64,000 nt of DNA. Origin: Diadophis punctatus similis. Lineage: Eukaryota > Chordata > Lepidosauria > Squamata > Dipsadidae. This document shows positions 1 to 11,175 of this stretch, piece after piece; the stretch's first letter is position 1, and each line of letters starts with the position of its first letter. The stretch spans positions 136,955,126 through 137,019,125 of the forward strand of contig JALIGW010000003.1 in the NCBI GenBank assembly GCA_023053685.1, in the 5' to 3' direction. The notes below the pieces were generated by a model, which saw only the letters and a list, made by a program, of their open reading frames with translations, was not told the DNA's origin and ran no database searches. The translations under genes were made by a program, and so were the position numbers.

Positions 1-689
1 TTTCAGAAAAAGATCTTGTCCCCTGAAAAAAGAACTGGAAGAAATGCTTCTGAAAATGTGCAGAGAAAATACAACCAGAAAAAGAGCTGGAAATAAACGA
101 GCAAAAAGAAAGTGGAGATTTATACCAACCCTATGATTCTATAATTTGATTTTCTGCAACATATTTTTAGGTCGCCTCTTTAGCTTGAACATTTTTTGAT
201 TTCCTGTTCTGGGTTATTTGGAGAATTGAAAGACTACGATGAATAACTTAAAGGCTATGATTAGGAACTTTAAAATGTATTTCTCAGTTTAAACGCTGAC
301 AAAGCAAAATAAGAAACCTGACTACCAACAGCTGGAAAAAAAATATCTGCAAGAAGATAATTCAACTGTTCAGGACCCAAGCCCTGAAGTCATTTATATT
401 ATCAATAATTTGGCCCTAATCTCATTAAAAATGGGATAGTGGAGGGCATAGTGCATAATGTTCTTCACCTGACTGGCGTCACAGGGACAGAGATGCTATT
501 CAACAGGGCCCTGACAAAAACTCTCCTTAAGATGTGCCAAAGGAATGCAAATGTTTTTCTTGTTGTGTTGCTGTTAACAATAACCAGATACTGGGAGTGG
601 CTTTTATGGTTTTTACAGTGATGAAAACAGGAAAAAAGTGTTGATGTCTGTACTCTGGTAGCATATTCACTGACGTCTCTTTTAAAATA
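1..689. other. Unassigned non-coding sequence
   Basis: AT-rich sequence with no recognisable repeat boundary. The open frames here are short and do not look like conserved protein. I see nothing further in it. Confidence 0.5.
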
Positions 690-697
690 ATCTATAA

Positions 698-1277
698 CAG
701 GGGTGTCAAACTGGCGGCCCATGGGCTGGATCTGTCACGTGCAGACCACGCCCATCCCAGCTCCACCAAGGGAAAAAACATCGCGATATGTACAGGGGCG
801 GGTTGCTCACTTACCTGGCTGCCGGAGCCATGCGCGCGCATCTCCATGCTTTGGGGGGGGCGCTTGCTACACGTGTGCGCTCCCTCACGCAATTTTGCTT
901 CTGCGCATGCGCGGAAGCAAAATCGCACCAAAATCTCGTGAGGGGACGCGCGTGCGAGAGAGAGATTTCAGTGCGATTTTGCTTCCGTGCATGTGCGGAA
1001 GCAAAATCTAGCTGAAATCTCTTGCGCGCGCACGTCCCCTCGTGAGATTTCGGCACGATTTTGCTTCTGCGCATGCGCAGAAGCAAAATCGCCCCAAAAT
1101 CACCGAAAAACACCGAAAAAAATGGCGACGCGCTGGGTGGACCGGCAGAGAGGGCTCCGGAGCGGTTGCGAAATCCACCGCTCCCTACCGGAGCTGCGTA
1201 CCGGGCAGCTCCGGCAGGAACCCACCTCTGGATACATCATGTGATGGCAATGTGACGCCATGAGTTTGACATCCGTG
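698..1277. mobile_element. hAT non-autonomous element, class A (CAGGGGTGTCAAACT)
   Basis: The left end reads CAGGGGTGTCAAACT and the right end, reverse-complemented, reads CACGGATGTCAAACT. Flanking 8-bp repeats are atctataa (690-697) and ctctataa (1278-1285), 7 of 8 identical, the hAT signature. The interior is CpG-rich and holds three hairpins of the form attttgcttc...gaagcaaaat around 890-925, 975-1010 and 1058-1090. The first and third carry NRF1-like cores (902-913 and 1068-1079). No transposase reading frame is present, so it depends on an element elsewhere. Confidence 0.88.
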
Positions 1278-1308
1278 CTCTATAACAATGAGCAAAAATT
1301 GAGAAATA

Positions 1309-1702
1309 CAGGTAGTCCTCAACTTTCAAGAGTTCATTTAGTGACTGTTCAAAGTTACAACTGCACTGAAAAAAGTGACCTATGACCGTTTTTCACACTG
1401 ACAACCATTGCAGCAGCCCCATGGTCCACATGATCAAAATTCAGATGCCTGGCAACTGACTCATATTTATGACGATTGCAGGGGTCCTGTGATCACCTTT
1501 TGCGACCTTCTGACAAGCCAAGTCAATGGGGCATCTGGATTCACTTAACAACCGCGTTACTAACTTAACAACTGCAGGGATTCACTGAAAAACTGTGGCA
1601 AGAAAGATCATAAAATGGGGCATAATTCACTTGACACAGGTTTGTCTTAGCAACAGAAATTTTGGGCTCAATTGTGGTTGTAAGTCGAAGTTGTGGTCTT
1701 AT
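1309..1702. mobile_element. Tc1/mariner (Tigger-like) non-autonomous element
   Basis: Begins TA|CAGGTAGTCCTCAACTT and runs through a body that recurs at least six more times in the window (29768, 44135, 50467, 51991, 54652, 57448). The body includes the recognisable stretch about a gttcaaagttacaa segment and a cacttgacac segment. The right end has decayed (gtaagtcgaagttgtggtc), so the exact end is approximate. TA target and the TIR style fit pogo/Tigger-type mariner elements; the family name is inference. Confidence 0.75.
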
Positions 1703-2264
1703 GCCTAGTAGGAATGTGCGAAGCTGATTTTTGTTTTTCCACAAGTCGGTAAGAAAAAGAATGTAACTTGTTTTTTTAAAAAAAGTGAGAAAATCCTTAT
1801 TGTCTGTTGAATTAGAAATAGCCTATCATACATTAGCCAGGCTTTAATTATGGAACAGCCTGCACAAATGAGGAGCTGGAGGTTAGTTGCTGAACGTGTA
1901 AGTGTGGTGGGTGGAGTAAAGCATGTCTGAGAATAAATGGAATGCTTAGCGAACGATTAGAAAATGAAGAGAGACTAAGAAAAGGATCTGTGATGTCCCC
2001 TTACTTGTATAATATACTTATGGATAAATATACAGTATAAGAGATACTTGGGGTGGCTTCAAAGATATGCTAGATATGGGATATACTACAACTCAATTTA
2101 TGCTGTTGAAAAGAACAGCCATTATTTCAGAGATATTTCCTTATCTAAACAGAGAAACAGAATGACCATGTGCAGGTAAAAAAAAATCCACTTGAATAGG
2201 AGCATTTTCCAACTTCCATCAGTTTCCTCATGATTTTCTTTGTGGGCAGCTCATAGGGAATGTC
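1703..2264. other. Unassigned non-coding sequence
   Basis: No exon, repeat terminus or structured motif recognised. The sequence is ordinary intergenic or upstream-intronic DNA with weak open frames only. Confidence 0.45.
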
Positions 2265-2692
2265 AAAAATCTTCCTTCCTTCCTTTTTCCTCCCTCCTCT
2301 TCCCCCCCCTCCCTCCCACCCTTCCTCCCTCTCTCCCTCCCTCTCTCCTTCCCTCCCTCCTCATTCCTGTCCATCGTCTTTTCCTTCCTTGCTTCCTTCC
2401 CTGCCTCCCTCCTCTTCCTTCCTTCCTTCCCTCCATTCCTTCCTGTTCCCTCCTTTCTTCCTCCTTCCTTGCCTCCCTCCTTCTTTCCTTCCTTCCCCCC
2501 TCCCTCCCTCATTCCTGTCCACCATCTTTCTCTTCCTTGCTTCCTTCCCTGCCTCCCTTCTCTTCCTTCCTTCATTCTTTCCCTCCCTCCCTTCCTGTTC
2601 CCTCCCTCCCTCCCTCCCTCCTTCCTTCCTCCCTCCCTCCCTTCCTTCCTTCCTTCCTTCCTTCCTTCCTTCCTTCCTTCCTTCCTTCCATT
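2265..2692. repeat. Polypyrimidine (CCTT/CCCT)n microsatellite
   Basis: About 430 bp of almost pure C and T on the + strand, with interrupted CCTT and CCCT units and a clean (CTTC)n run at the right end. A duplicated block containing attcctgtccaycrtctttt occurs twice (about 2362-2390 and 2511-2535), so the tract grew partly by block duplication. The long overlapping open frames here (Ser/Pro/Leu/Phe-rich) are artefacts of the repeat. Confidence 0.93.
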
Positions 2693-3304
2693 ACATCTAT
2701 CCTCTGCAGCAACAAAAGATGAATCTATCCCCTCTTCTAAAGTTCGTTTTCTTACAGTTATTGGAAGACTGCTATCTTATAACCCCCCTCACTTCTCTCT
2801 TCTGTAGGCTAAATATACCCAGATCCTTTAATCATTCCATAGTGGGGTTCAAACATGTTACCATCATACTAACCCTCTTCTGAACTTTCTCCTTTTTGAA
2901 CCATGTAGCCTAGAACTCAAAACACTATTCTTAGGGGGATCAAGGCAGAGTTTTATTCAAATACTTTCTATATGCAGATCTGATCTAGTGTTCTAAAAAT
3001 ATATATATTTGTTCTTGAAAGTGATCGTTGTATTGACAGAATCCATATATAAGGGACATATATTCATTGCATGATTTTATCAAAGCTGGATCTAAATATA
3101 TCCTAAATTGGATATATTGTAAATATATTGTAAAAATGCCAGCCAAATATGCTTCATTCAGCTATCTTTGGGGCAGAGTGGGGTGGATAATATTTCCATT
3201 TCTCTAATAACAAATGCAGGGATTTTAAGTGCTAGATGTGACAACTGCGACAAAATATGATAATGTGAAACCACTTCACTATTCATCCAACCCTTTAGTT
3301 CAGC
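2693..3304. other. Unassigned non-coding sequence
   Basis: AT-rich DNA between a microsatellite and a class B hAT element. No coding or repeat feature is supported. Confidence 0.45.
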
Positions 3305-3893
3305 CAGGGGTGAAATGCTACCGGTTTGGGCCAGTTCGCCCGAACCATTAGTAACAAATACTTCCGGTTCTCTGAATGTTAGTAAAAATGCTTTTAAAAA
3401 GTAAAAAAATAGTTTTCCATGATCGCACGGCACAGCTGATTGTCACAGCTGATGAACCTTTTTTTTAACTTTTTAAAAGCATTTTTTAAAAACTACATAT
3501 TCGCTGTAACTGTGACTCTGTGACATTTCTGCTTTGTTGCAGGGGCCATTTTGTGTGAAGTCCAGCTGCTTCTGCATTGTGTGTGAGTCAGTTGGGTAGG
3601 AGTCAGTTGTGTAGCTTTTGTGTTATTTTTGTGTAAAGTGTGAAAGTTGGTTTTTGAGCTCTTTGTGGCTCTGTGAGGTTCCTGCTTGTTGTTGCAGGGG
3701 GCATTTTGTGTGCTTTTGCATTGTGTGTGAGTCAGTTGTGTAGCTTTTGTGTTATTTTTGTGCAAAGTGTGATCATTCATTTTTGAGCTCACCTGGTCAC
3801 ATGACCATGACCACCAATCACACCCACCCAGTCACATGACCACCAAACCATGCCCAAAGAACCGGTAGGGAAATTTTTTAGATTTCACCACTG
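3305..3893. mobile_element. hAT non-autonomous element, class B, with internal duplication
   Basis: Left end CAGGGGTGAAATGCTACCGG, right end ...agatttcaccactg. Flanking 8-mers agttcagc (3297-3304) and agtccagc (3894-3901) match at 7 of 8 positions. The subterminal ctaccggtt / gaaccggtag inverted motif is the hallmark of this class throughout the window. Inside, a segment of about 130-150 bp (roughly 3508-3655) containing tgtgtgtgagtcagttg and tttgtgttatttttgtg is repeated at about 3663-3785, making this one of the longer copies. Confidence 0.88.
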
Positions 3894-3901
3894 AGTCCAG
3901 C

Positions 3902-4935
3902 CCTTTTTCAGAATATTCCATACCAGTTTTGCACCTTTTTTTTCCTTGTGCAGCTGTTTTGGAAGAGGGTGTTGTATAAAAGGTTGCTGTAATTTGTTTA
4001 GCTGGATGGCTGATTTTATTGCTTCTTCCATCTTACACGTGTCCATACTAGATCTATCACTTAGGAACATTTTCTATTTATTTATTTAGTACATATAGAG
4101 ATCATTCCATTGCTTAGTTTTGACAACTTTCAAACACATCTATCCTTGCTTGCCGCAGTCCTTTGCAATCTATCTTGTTAGACATTAAACTCTCTTTATT
4201 TACTTATTTTGAGCAAGATTAGTTTGGATGAAGGAGGACAACTAGGACAGCAGATCTGAAAGAGAAAATTAATCACAACCCATTGACATCCATAAAAAGC
4301 AAGCTCTTTTGAAATCCCGATTCAATTACTTGTTCTATAAAGGGTAACTTTCAGTTTGACAAAACCCCAGAGGTTAAATGTGATGAAGCATGCAAGGAAA
4401 GAAAGAAAGGAAAATGAGAAACCTCATCCTACGCAGACGGCAAGATTGGGTAGTACAGTATTGTTAACTATTATGACAATATATTTCTTTTGACTTTGCA
4501 TTTATAACATTAGCATTAGCCTTTTGTTTCTCTCTGTTATACATTGTGTGGGAGTCCCTGATTATTTAAAATACACAGGCAGCTCTACTTGTTTCCATGC
4601 TGAGAGCAACCATATACTTTGCAGTTGCCAAATCACCACATCTAATTACAACAGGTGCTGGAGGACCTGGCTGTGAATCAGAAATGTGGGTCCATGCTGT
4701 GTTTGACATTGTGGTATCTCCTGAAAGTCTGTGGAGAACCAGGTGATCTAGTTTAACGTGGGAGGTATGGATTCGTAGCTCTGCAGCATCCTTACCCATA
4801 TTGCTTTGAAAGTGGTAGCAGAGCATTAAAACAAAATTGATGTAACTCATTGGCAATCATCCCAGGGCTTGGGTTGTGACAAAAGCAGTTTTCTGTCTTC
4901 CAGCAGCCAGACAGCAGAGAAGAGGAAAGTTGTGA
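3902..4935. other. Unassigned non-coding sequence
   Basis: No repeat terminus or exon recognised. Minus-strand open frames around 4566-4856 have no recognisable domain and are probably chance. Confidence 0.45.
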
Positions 4936-5022
4936 TGGAGGGAGGGAGGGAGGGAGGGAGGGAGGGAGGAAGGAAGGAAGGAAGGAAGGAAGGAAGGAAG
5001 GAAGGAAGGAAGGAAGGAAGGA
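4936..5022. repeat. (GGGA)n then (GGAA)n polypurine microsatellite
   Basis: Starts as GGGA units and switches to GGAA units part way, about 87 bp in total. A point change in the unit appears to have spread through half the array. Confidence 0.95.
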
Positions 5023-5083
5023 GTCTGTTATCATACTTTGCAACCAGAAAGCATAATTCCAATAATTTTTCTGGGGTCTGTTT

Positions 5084-5356
5084 CAGTGGTGGGTTCCTAC
5101 CAGTGCTCTCCGGTGCTCCATTCTGGTAGGGGCCTGCCGATTGTGTAATATCGGCGCAACAGCTACGGTGCTTTGTTTGCCAGTCTGTGCGCGCCACCAT
5201 CTTTTTTTTGAATTTTTTCACGGTTTTTGACTCTCTGCACAAGCACGGAAGTAAAATTGTCCTTCTGCGCATGCGCAGAGAGCTGAAATCACGTGAGAGG
5301 GTGTGCGCGTGCGCACAACATCACGATGCGCACCGGTAGGAGAAGGTAAGCCCCTG
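5084..5356. mobile_element. hAT non-autonomous element, class B
   Basis: Left end CAGTGGTGGGTTCCTACC, right end ggtaagcccctg. A perfect 8-bp duplication gtctgttt flanks it (5076-5083 and 5357-5364). The interior carries a perfect TGCGCATGCGCA palindrome at 5266-5277 and the caccggtagg subterminal motif of the class. Confidence 0.92.
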
Positions 5357-5364
5357 GTCTGTTT

Positions 5365-7094
5365 CCTGAATTGTCCCATCTTAAAGGGCTGACAGTAGAA
5401 GAGAGAGAGAGAGAGAATGGAGGATATTTTCATGAAACTCACAAGATGCTAAAAATTGAAAGGGGAATGGAAGAAAGGAAAGGAAGGCAGGGTGACTGTT
5501 TCTGAAGGCCATCTGCTCAGAGACTAGCAAGTTTCTTTGTGCAGTTAGTTGGCCACTGTGAGAACAGACTGCTGGACTAGATGGGCCCTCAACTTGAACC
5601 TTTAAGCAATAACAACCCTTGATTCCATTTGCTGAGAAAGGTATAGTTTATTAAAGGTCAAGTGAAATACAGTAGATCAAAGCCAGAACTTAAATTCGCA
5701 TGCCCGAATCCCCAAATCTAACTTCCCTTCCCTTAAGTACCCCATGCTGGCCTTCAAATGTCCAATCAAAATCATAAAATATGTTTTCAGACCATTTTCA
5801 AGTATGGGTTGGAATGCAGCTGCGGTTCTCAGTCATCTGACCTTGAAGTTGCATCTCCACCCAATAGAGTGAACTTTTCATTTCCCCTGAATACTCCCTC
5901 ATCCCATCCAGTCTCCCCAGAGTTTATGGCAGACTGGCACCAAGCGATAGCAGAGTGTTCCAGCAGAATATTGCTTATGTTCTTATGTTAAAAGAAGCAA
6001 CTACTTCATACTTAGGGAGTGTCCTGTTTAGGGCTTAATTAGCTAGGCTTATTCTTTCTTAGTTTCAGACAAGAAGCTACAATCATATTATATATTCACA
6101 TATTATGTGCATTCCAGTGTCCAGATTGTTTCATTTGAGTACTGTTTTTCTCCCCTTTCAGCAAACCATAAAATAATCTGAATGGTTTAAATGAACTATT
6201 GTTCCTTTTCCTAATTACTAGTCCATTATGAAATCTGATGGTTTTAAAACTAAGGACTATAGCAATATGATTTGTTGGATTCCCACTCAACTGAAGCATT
6301 GACAATTCCTTTTGAAACATCTGGCCCCAGACCAGCCACATACGCTGTGTTGCAGATATATTTCTTATTTTCTGCAGTGCAGACTAAAACGTGGACTGAC
6401 TTGCATGTGGATTTGCATCGAACTGACGACACTGTAAGTGCTGAGCTCTTTCTATGATCATCTGCTCATCGTTTTTAGTTCTATGAGGCCATACTAGATG
6501 CGATCTAAATAAGATTCAAATTACTTATTCAGAGCGCTTCAAAGGAGTTGATTTTTAAAAAGTCCCCAAACATAATGATTAGCTTTGTGAACTGAGTTAT
6601 GATTATGACTTACCAATTCCTGAACAATCAGCTACAATCTTGTTATGCTTGAAAACATGTGCAACATTTGTAAGACTGGGTGCCGAACCAAAACGAATAT
6701 TTACATTGTTTTATTAATAATTAAATATATATATCGGCCTTTATATCCAATTTCATTTCAAATGCTCAGCTAAGGGAAGGGAGGGAAAGTTGGCTTCAGT
6801 GTCAAACCTTTGCAAATTTTACTTCCCGTGTACTTACTTCTAATCTCTATCCTTGGGCTGTAGAAGGCAGAATAAGAGAATAGATTTTATAGCATTCTTC
6901 GACATTTGCTTAAATTACTAAATACTAACTAGCCTCCACTATTTTCGAAGCACTCATTCCTCTTCATGCATCACTGTACTTTATATGATCCAGATGCTAG
7001 GTTCAATGACTGTGTTTAAAATTTCAAAATGTATACCTTGCAATCTAATGTCTTTCTGTATATAGTTAAACTATTTAATGAATAAACATCTGAA

Positions 7095-7095
<1 letters not shown>
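5365..7095. other. Unassigned non-coding sequence
   Basis: Contains a short (GA)n run near 5401-5416. Otherwise I recognise neither exons nor repeat boundaries. A pair of overlapping frames around 6250-6457 on both strands lacks any recognisable domain. Confidence 0.45.
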
Positions 7096-7145
<50 letters not shown>

Positions 7146-7184
7146 TGTGTGTGTGTCTGTGTCTGTGTCTGTGTCTGTGTCTGT
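7096..7184. repeat. (TG)n microsatellite with TGTGTC variant tail
   Basis: About 45 TG units; the 3' third is converted to TGTGTC/TGTC units. Potential Z-DNA-forming alternating purine-pyrimidine tract. Confidence 0.97.
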
Positions 7185-7762
7185 AAGCAATTGTTCTTGA
7201 ATCTGTGGTATTTCTTAAATAGCCTGGTCTGTGGACCTTGAAAATTGATAAATCCCTAAGAATTATTCAGGTGGAAATATAATTCTAATGTTGGCAGGTG
7301 GGGGAGGAAGGAGGAGGAAGAGGAAGAGCATTTGAAGGACTTAGGATCAGTTAGGGGAGAAAATTAGCACCTTAAGTTTCATCAGGTCTCATTTTGCCCT
7401 GTGGAATTCCTGATGGCTCCCACCAAATAGCCCCTATCCTGCTTAATTTTGGATTGTGGTCTTTCCCTTTCCAGTTGTAGCTGTTATGCTAATAGATGCT
7501 GGCCATTCTTGAGAAGAGATCTGAGCTAATATTTTTTATTAAGCATCAGGGATATGAACTGATGTATCAGATAAATACACTAATGTGTCAATAATCATCC
7601 AAAATGTGGCACTCATCCATTTCAGATTGTAAACAGGTTTTTTTTAAACTGGCTTTTAAAAAATCACAGCATTTAAAGGCCCCTATCCTTCCTTCTTCAC
7701 GTTTTATCAGCCCTATCAGGCAGGAAATACAACCAGGTAAGCTTATTCTATTTCATTATAGA
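7185..7762. other. Unassigned non-coding sequence
   Basis: No recognisable exon or repeat termini. A GA-rich patch (ggaggaaggaggaggaag) lies near 7303-7328. Confidence 0.45.
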
Positions 7763-8008
7763 AGAGCCGCAGTGGCGCAGTGGTTAGAATGCAGTACTGC
7801 AGGCTACTTCTGCTGACTACTGGCTGCCTTCAATTTGGCAGTTCAAATCTCACAGGCTCAGGGTTGCCCCAGCCTTCCCTCCTTCTGAGGTCGGTAAAAT
7901 GAGGACCCAGATTGTTGGGGGCAATATGCTGACTCTGTAAACCGCTTAGAGAGGGCTCTAAAGCACTGTGAAGTGGCATATAAGTCTAAATGCTATTGCT
8001 GTTGCTAT
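7763..8008 (+). mobile_element. tRNA-derived SINE (Sauria SINE type)
   Basis: Near full-length. The 5' part is tRNA-like, with a box A-like segment (gtggcgcagtggttagaatg) and a box B-like segment (gcagttcaaatctcac). The 3' part has the accgcttagagagggct and gtataagtctaa-type tail found in every copy here, ending in a (GCTATT)n-like run. Sauria SINEs are known to share their 3' end with BovB LINEs, which would supply the reverse transcriptase. The assignment is from memory of that family. Confidence 0.85.
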
Positions 8009-8511
8009 TGTAAAACTACATTAAACAGAATCTTGCAAGTCTGAAAATACAGTTCTCCTGTTACCCTGTTTACAGCCTGAGAAACTAGTGAGGGTGACTT
8101 CTGAGCCTTTTGCCCCACCCACTATCCAGCTGCAGGCTGTCTGATCTTCCCTAGGCAACAACTTCACTTTGCCCCTCCCTCCCAAAGCCTTTCTCACATA
8201 CCATGCCATGTTTTTATCGCCATATATTTCATGAAAAGCTACGATTTCAAAGTAAAATGTCTTAATATACAATCCTACGACGATACTGCGTCGTCTGTAC
8301 AAAAGTATGTTCTATGAAACGTGATCACATTTACCTTCATCTAATTTTATTTATTTATTGTATCAAATAAATAAATAAAATATTTTATCAAACTTATATA
8401 GATAGCTATATAAGCTGACTATCTGACAAATATGACCCGCGTAACAATTTTACCAACCCAGCAGGCTTCAGATATGTTGGGATGACAATTCTCGGAATGC
8501 TGGGATTAGCC

Positions 8512-8734
8512 CAGTGGTTCCCAACGTGGAGCACACCCCACAGGGGGGCAATTTGATTTTTAATGGGAGCAATTGGAACCTTGTTTAAACCAAGTTAATG
8601 GCCTTTTAGGCTTCCCCCGCGTGAGTAGGAGTTCACTTTTTGAATAGTAAGAATTATATGTCACGGGGGGGGGGGCATCAGGATTTTAGAGATGCTTAGA
8701 TGGGGGATGGCCAAAAAAAGGTTGGGAACCATTG
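8512..8734. mobile_element. hAT (Charlie-like) non-autonomous element
   Basis: Left end CAGTGGTTCCCAACGTGG, right end ggttgggaaccattg, with a perfect 8-bp duplication gattagcc (8504-8511 and 8735-8742). CAGTGGTTCYCAAC termini are typical of Charlie-type hAT elements. About 223 bp, non-coding. Confidence 0.92.
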
Positions 8735-8742
8735 GATTAGCC

Positions 8743-9820
8743 CATTTGTGGATTGGGGAAGGCTGATTTAGAGAAACGAAGCCTCAGTTGAGGCCCAAGC
8801 AGCCTTTCGGGTATCAGGACTGAAGTACAATTAATTTTAGGCAAAAGAAAAAAACAAAGGCAGGAAAACAAACAAGATTGGCGCAGGATGCAAGATTATT
8901 GGTCCCAAAGGAGCAGATTCAGGAAGGCATAATTTGCTTTAAGACATTTGGTGCAGTTAATTCAATCCAAAACAAATTGAGGCAGCCTATATTTCCTTCT
9001 TTGTGAAACCAGTTTCAGATGTGCCTTGTATCAAATCAGCATCAATACAGTGTATTACATTTTATGTTATCCTTCTGCCAAGGACCTTAAGGTTATATAA
9101 TTCTCTCTCTTTTTTTCTTGCAACAGTCCGGTAAGAGCTATATGAAATGAAAAAGTAGATGCATGGAAGATTATGCTAAAAACAGGGTACTACCCTAAAA
9201 TATAATTATGGATTTGAACACCAGTCTCCATAGTCTGTACCGTACTAGTAATTTTTACATGAACCACTTAAAACACACTATTTAGATAAAATTTGCCCAT
9301 CTCTGATATTTAAAAAATCCGTGTGACACAATAGTTAAAGTACTGGACCAGGATCAGGGAGACCCAGGTTCTTTGTCCTTGACTTGTGATCCATGCAGGG
9401 GGTGGTGGAATCTCTTAAAAGATTAAAATTTTGTCTCTGGGTCTATATTTGTTTCATTACCCATGATACTGATATTGTTAGAGCAGTTACACAGATAACT
9501 TAATTGTATTTGTTTGGGAGTACTTTACTTCAGTACAAAAATCATACCTGTTTCTGTTTATCTAGATTTTCCAAGCATCTCCTTTTTATAGCAGACTACA
9601 GTTCCCACCATGACTTCATTGGCCGGGCTAGCTAGAAATTGCGGGGCATCGGTGTGTCTGGTAAATGGAACCGTAGATGTAAAAAGCTACTTTGTGTAAA
9701 ATCAGCCTCAAAGTCTGCTCTTTCAGCAGCAAATCAAGATGGTTTTTGATGCGTTTGAGGGGCATTCAGCTTCCATTGAATCAACTTTCCTAAAGAATTA
9801 CCCAAACATATTGAAAGAGA
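8743..9820. other. Mostly unassigned sequence
   Basis: Apart from a possible old tRNA-derived SINE remnant around 9318-9400, no feature is supported. Confidence 0.4.
9318..9400 (+). mobile_element. Possible old tRNA-derived SINE remnant
   Basis: The segment around acaatagttaaagtactgga and gggagacccaggttc resembles the A-box to B-box part of MIR-like tRNA SINEs. It is short and diverged, with no clear ends. Confidence 0.35.
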
Positions 9821-9894
9821 TGGATGGATGGATGGATGGATGGATGGATGGATGGATGGATGGATGGATGGATGGATGGATGGATGGATGGATG
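9821..9894. repeat. (GGAT)n microsatellite, left part
   Basis: About 18 GGAT units directly abutting a class B hAT element; the same unit resumes on the other side of the element at about 10155. Confidence 0.96.
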
Positions 9895-10154
9895 GTTGAA
9901 ATGCTACCGGTTCGGCCCGGTTCGGGCGTACCGGAAGTGGCGGCCGCCGGTGGTTTGGAGAACTGGTAGCGGCGGCTGCGTGAGGCTCCTCCCACCTGCC
10001 TGGATGTCACCATTTTCTTTTTTTAACCCTCTGCGCATGCACAAAGCCTTCTGCGCATGCACAGCGGGTGGAAAAGTGTGCGCGACGGTGGGATGCGCAC
10101 ACACACGAAGCCTGTTCTTCCGAACCGGTAGGGAAGGTAAGTAGATTTCACCGT
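9895..10154. mobile_element. hAT class B element inserted within a (GGAT)n array
   Basis: Left end ttgaaatgctaccggttc and right end gtagatttcaccgtt are degraded class B termini; the subterminal ctaccggtt / gaaccggtag inverted motif is intact. Both flanks are GGAT repeats, so the 8-bp duplication cannot be read uniquely. The interior has two imperfect tgcgcatgcaca cores around 10026 and 10046. Confidence 0.75.
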
Positions 10155-10364
10155 TGGATGGATGGATGGATGGATGGATGGATGGATGGATGGATGGATG
10201 GATGGATGATAGATGATAGATGATAGATGATAGATGATAGATGATAGATGATAGATGGATAGATATGGATGGATGGATGGATGGATGGATGGATGGATGG
10301 ATGGATGGATGGATGGATGGATGGATGGATGGATGGGAGAGAGAGAGATGATAGAGAGATAGAT

Positions 10365-10454
<90 letters not shown>

Positions 10455-10475
10455 AAGACAGACAGACAGACACAC
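10155..10475. repeat. Compound (GGAT)n-(GATA)n-(GACA)n array
   Basis: Order of blocks: GGAT (to about 10207), a GATGATA heptamer (about 10207-10256), GGAT again (about 10265-10335), GATA (about 10362-10453), then a short GACA run. GATA mixed with GACA is the composition of the Bkm satellite first described from a snake. Confidence 0.95.
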
Positions 10476-11069
10476 TTGTTTGAAAAATTATTGTCCAACC
10501 TCACCCACTGAAACTGTATGTGGAGCATTCTGTGTACCTGATTCCATGCAAGATCAGATTTTTTGCAATCAAAGTTTTTAGGAACTTAGAAGGTGGAAAA
10601 TAAATGTGAAGTCCCTGGAATAAAGGCAGAAAGTCTAAAACTGAAGCAATGAAGATAAAGTAGATATGGGGTGGGGGAGTATAACAGCAAGAGTTCCTAG
10701 CAAAAGGAAATCAAATGGTAAAGACATTTGGCTTAAGATACAAATTTTATGGTAATTATGGTCACTGGGTTTTATTTAAATAGTTCACAAGTTAGTCTTT
10801 CCTCCCATTGATTTTAGTACTAAATGAAAATTTGATGCACTATTCTCAAGACTTCTCAACAAATTTACAATCTGTGGTGGTCTTACTAAGAACTAAAGAT
10901 ACTATATGGATTCATAGAATGTTAATCATTATGTTGTACAGTTATGAAGAATATCGAAATTCTCTATTAACCCCAAAAGATCTGCCAGAATCACTACTAA
11001 GCAGGTTCATCAGGTCATGCTGCCAGGCAAAAAAATTAGACTGCTACATGTGAGCAGTCCAAGAGAACT
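10476..11069. other. Unassigned non-coding sequence
   Basis: An 81-codon open frame at 10808-11053 has no recognisable domain and ends against a LINE fragment; treated as chance. Confidence 0.4.
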
Positions 11070-11175
11070 TCAGAGCCCAGATGGGTCATCTGTCAGAGTT
11101 GCTTTACTGGATCTTATGATGAGTAGTGAGTTGGATTAGATGACCTCTATGATCCCTCCCAATTCTACAATTTCA
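11070..11175 (+). mobile_element. CR1-like LINE 3' end fragment
   Basis: Contains ggattagatgacctctatg and ccctcccaattctac, a diverged form of the CR1-like 3' tail (ggactagatgacct...ccttccaactct) that occurs more intact at 15900 and 33570. Confidence 0.6.

Noticed and set aside
9821..10475. Regularly spaced repeats resembling a CRISPR array
   Set aside because: Pure tandem microsatellite units with no spacers, in a vertebrate genome.
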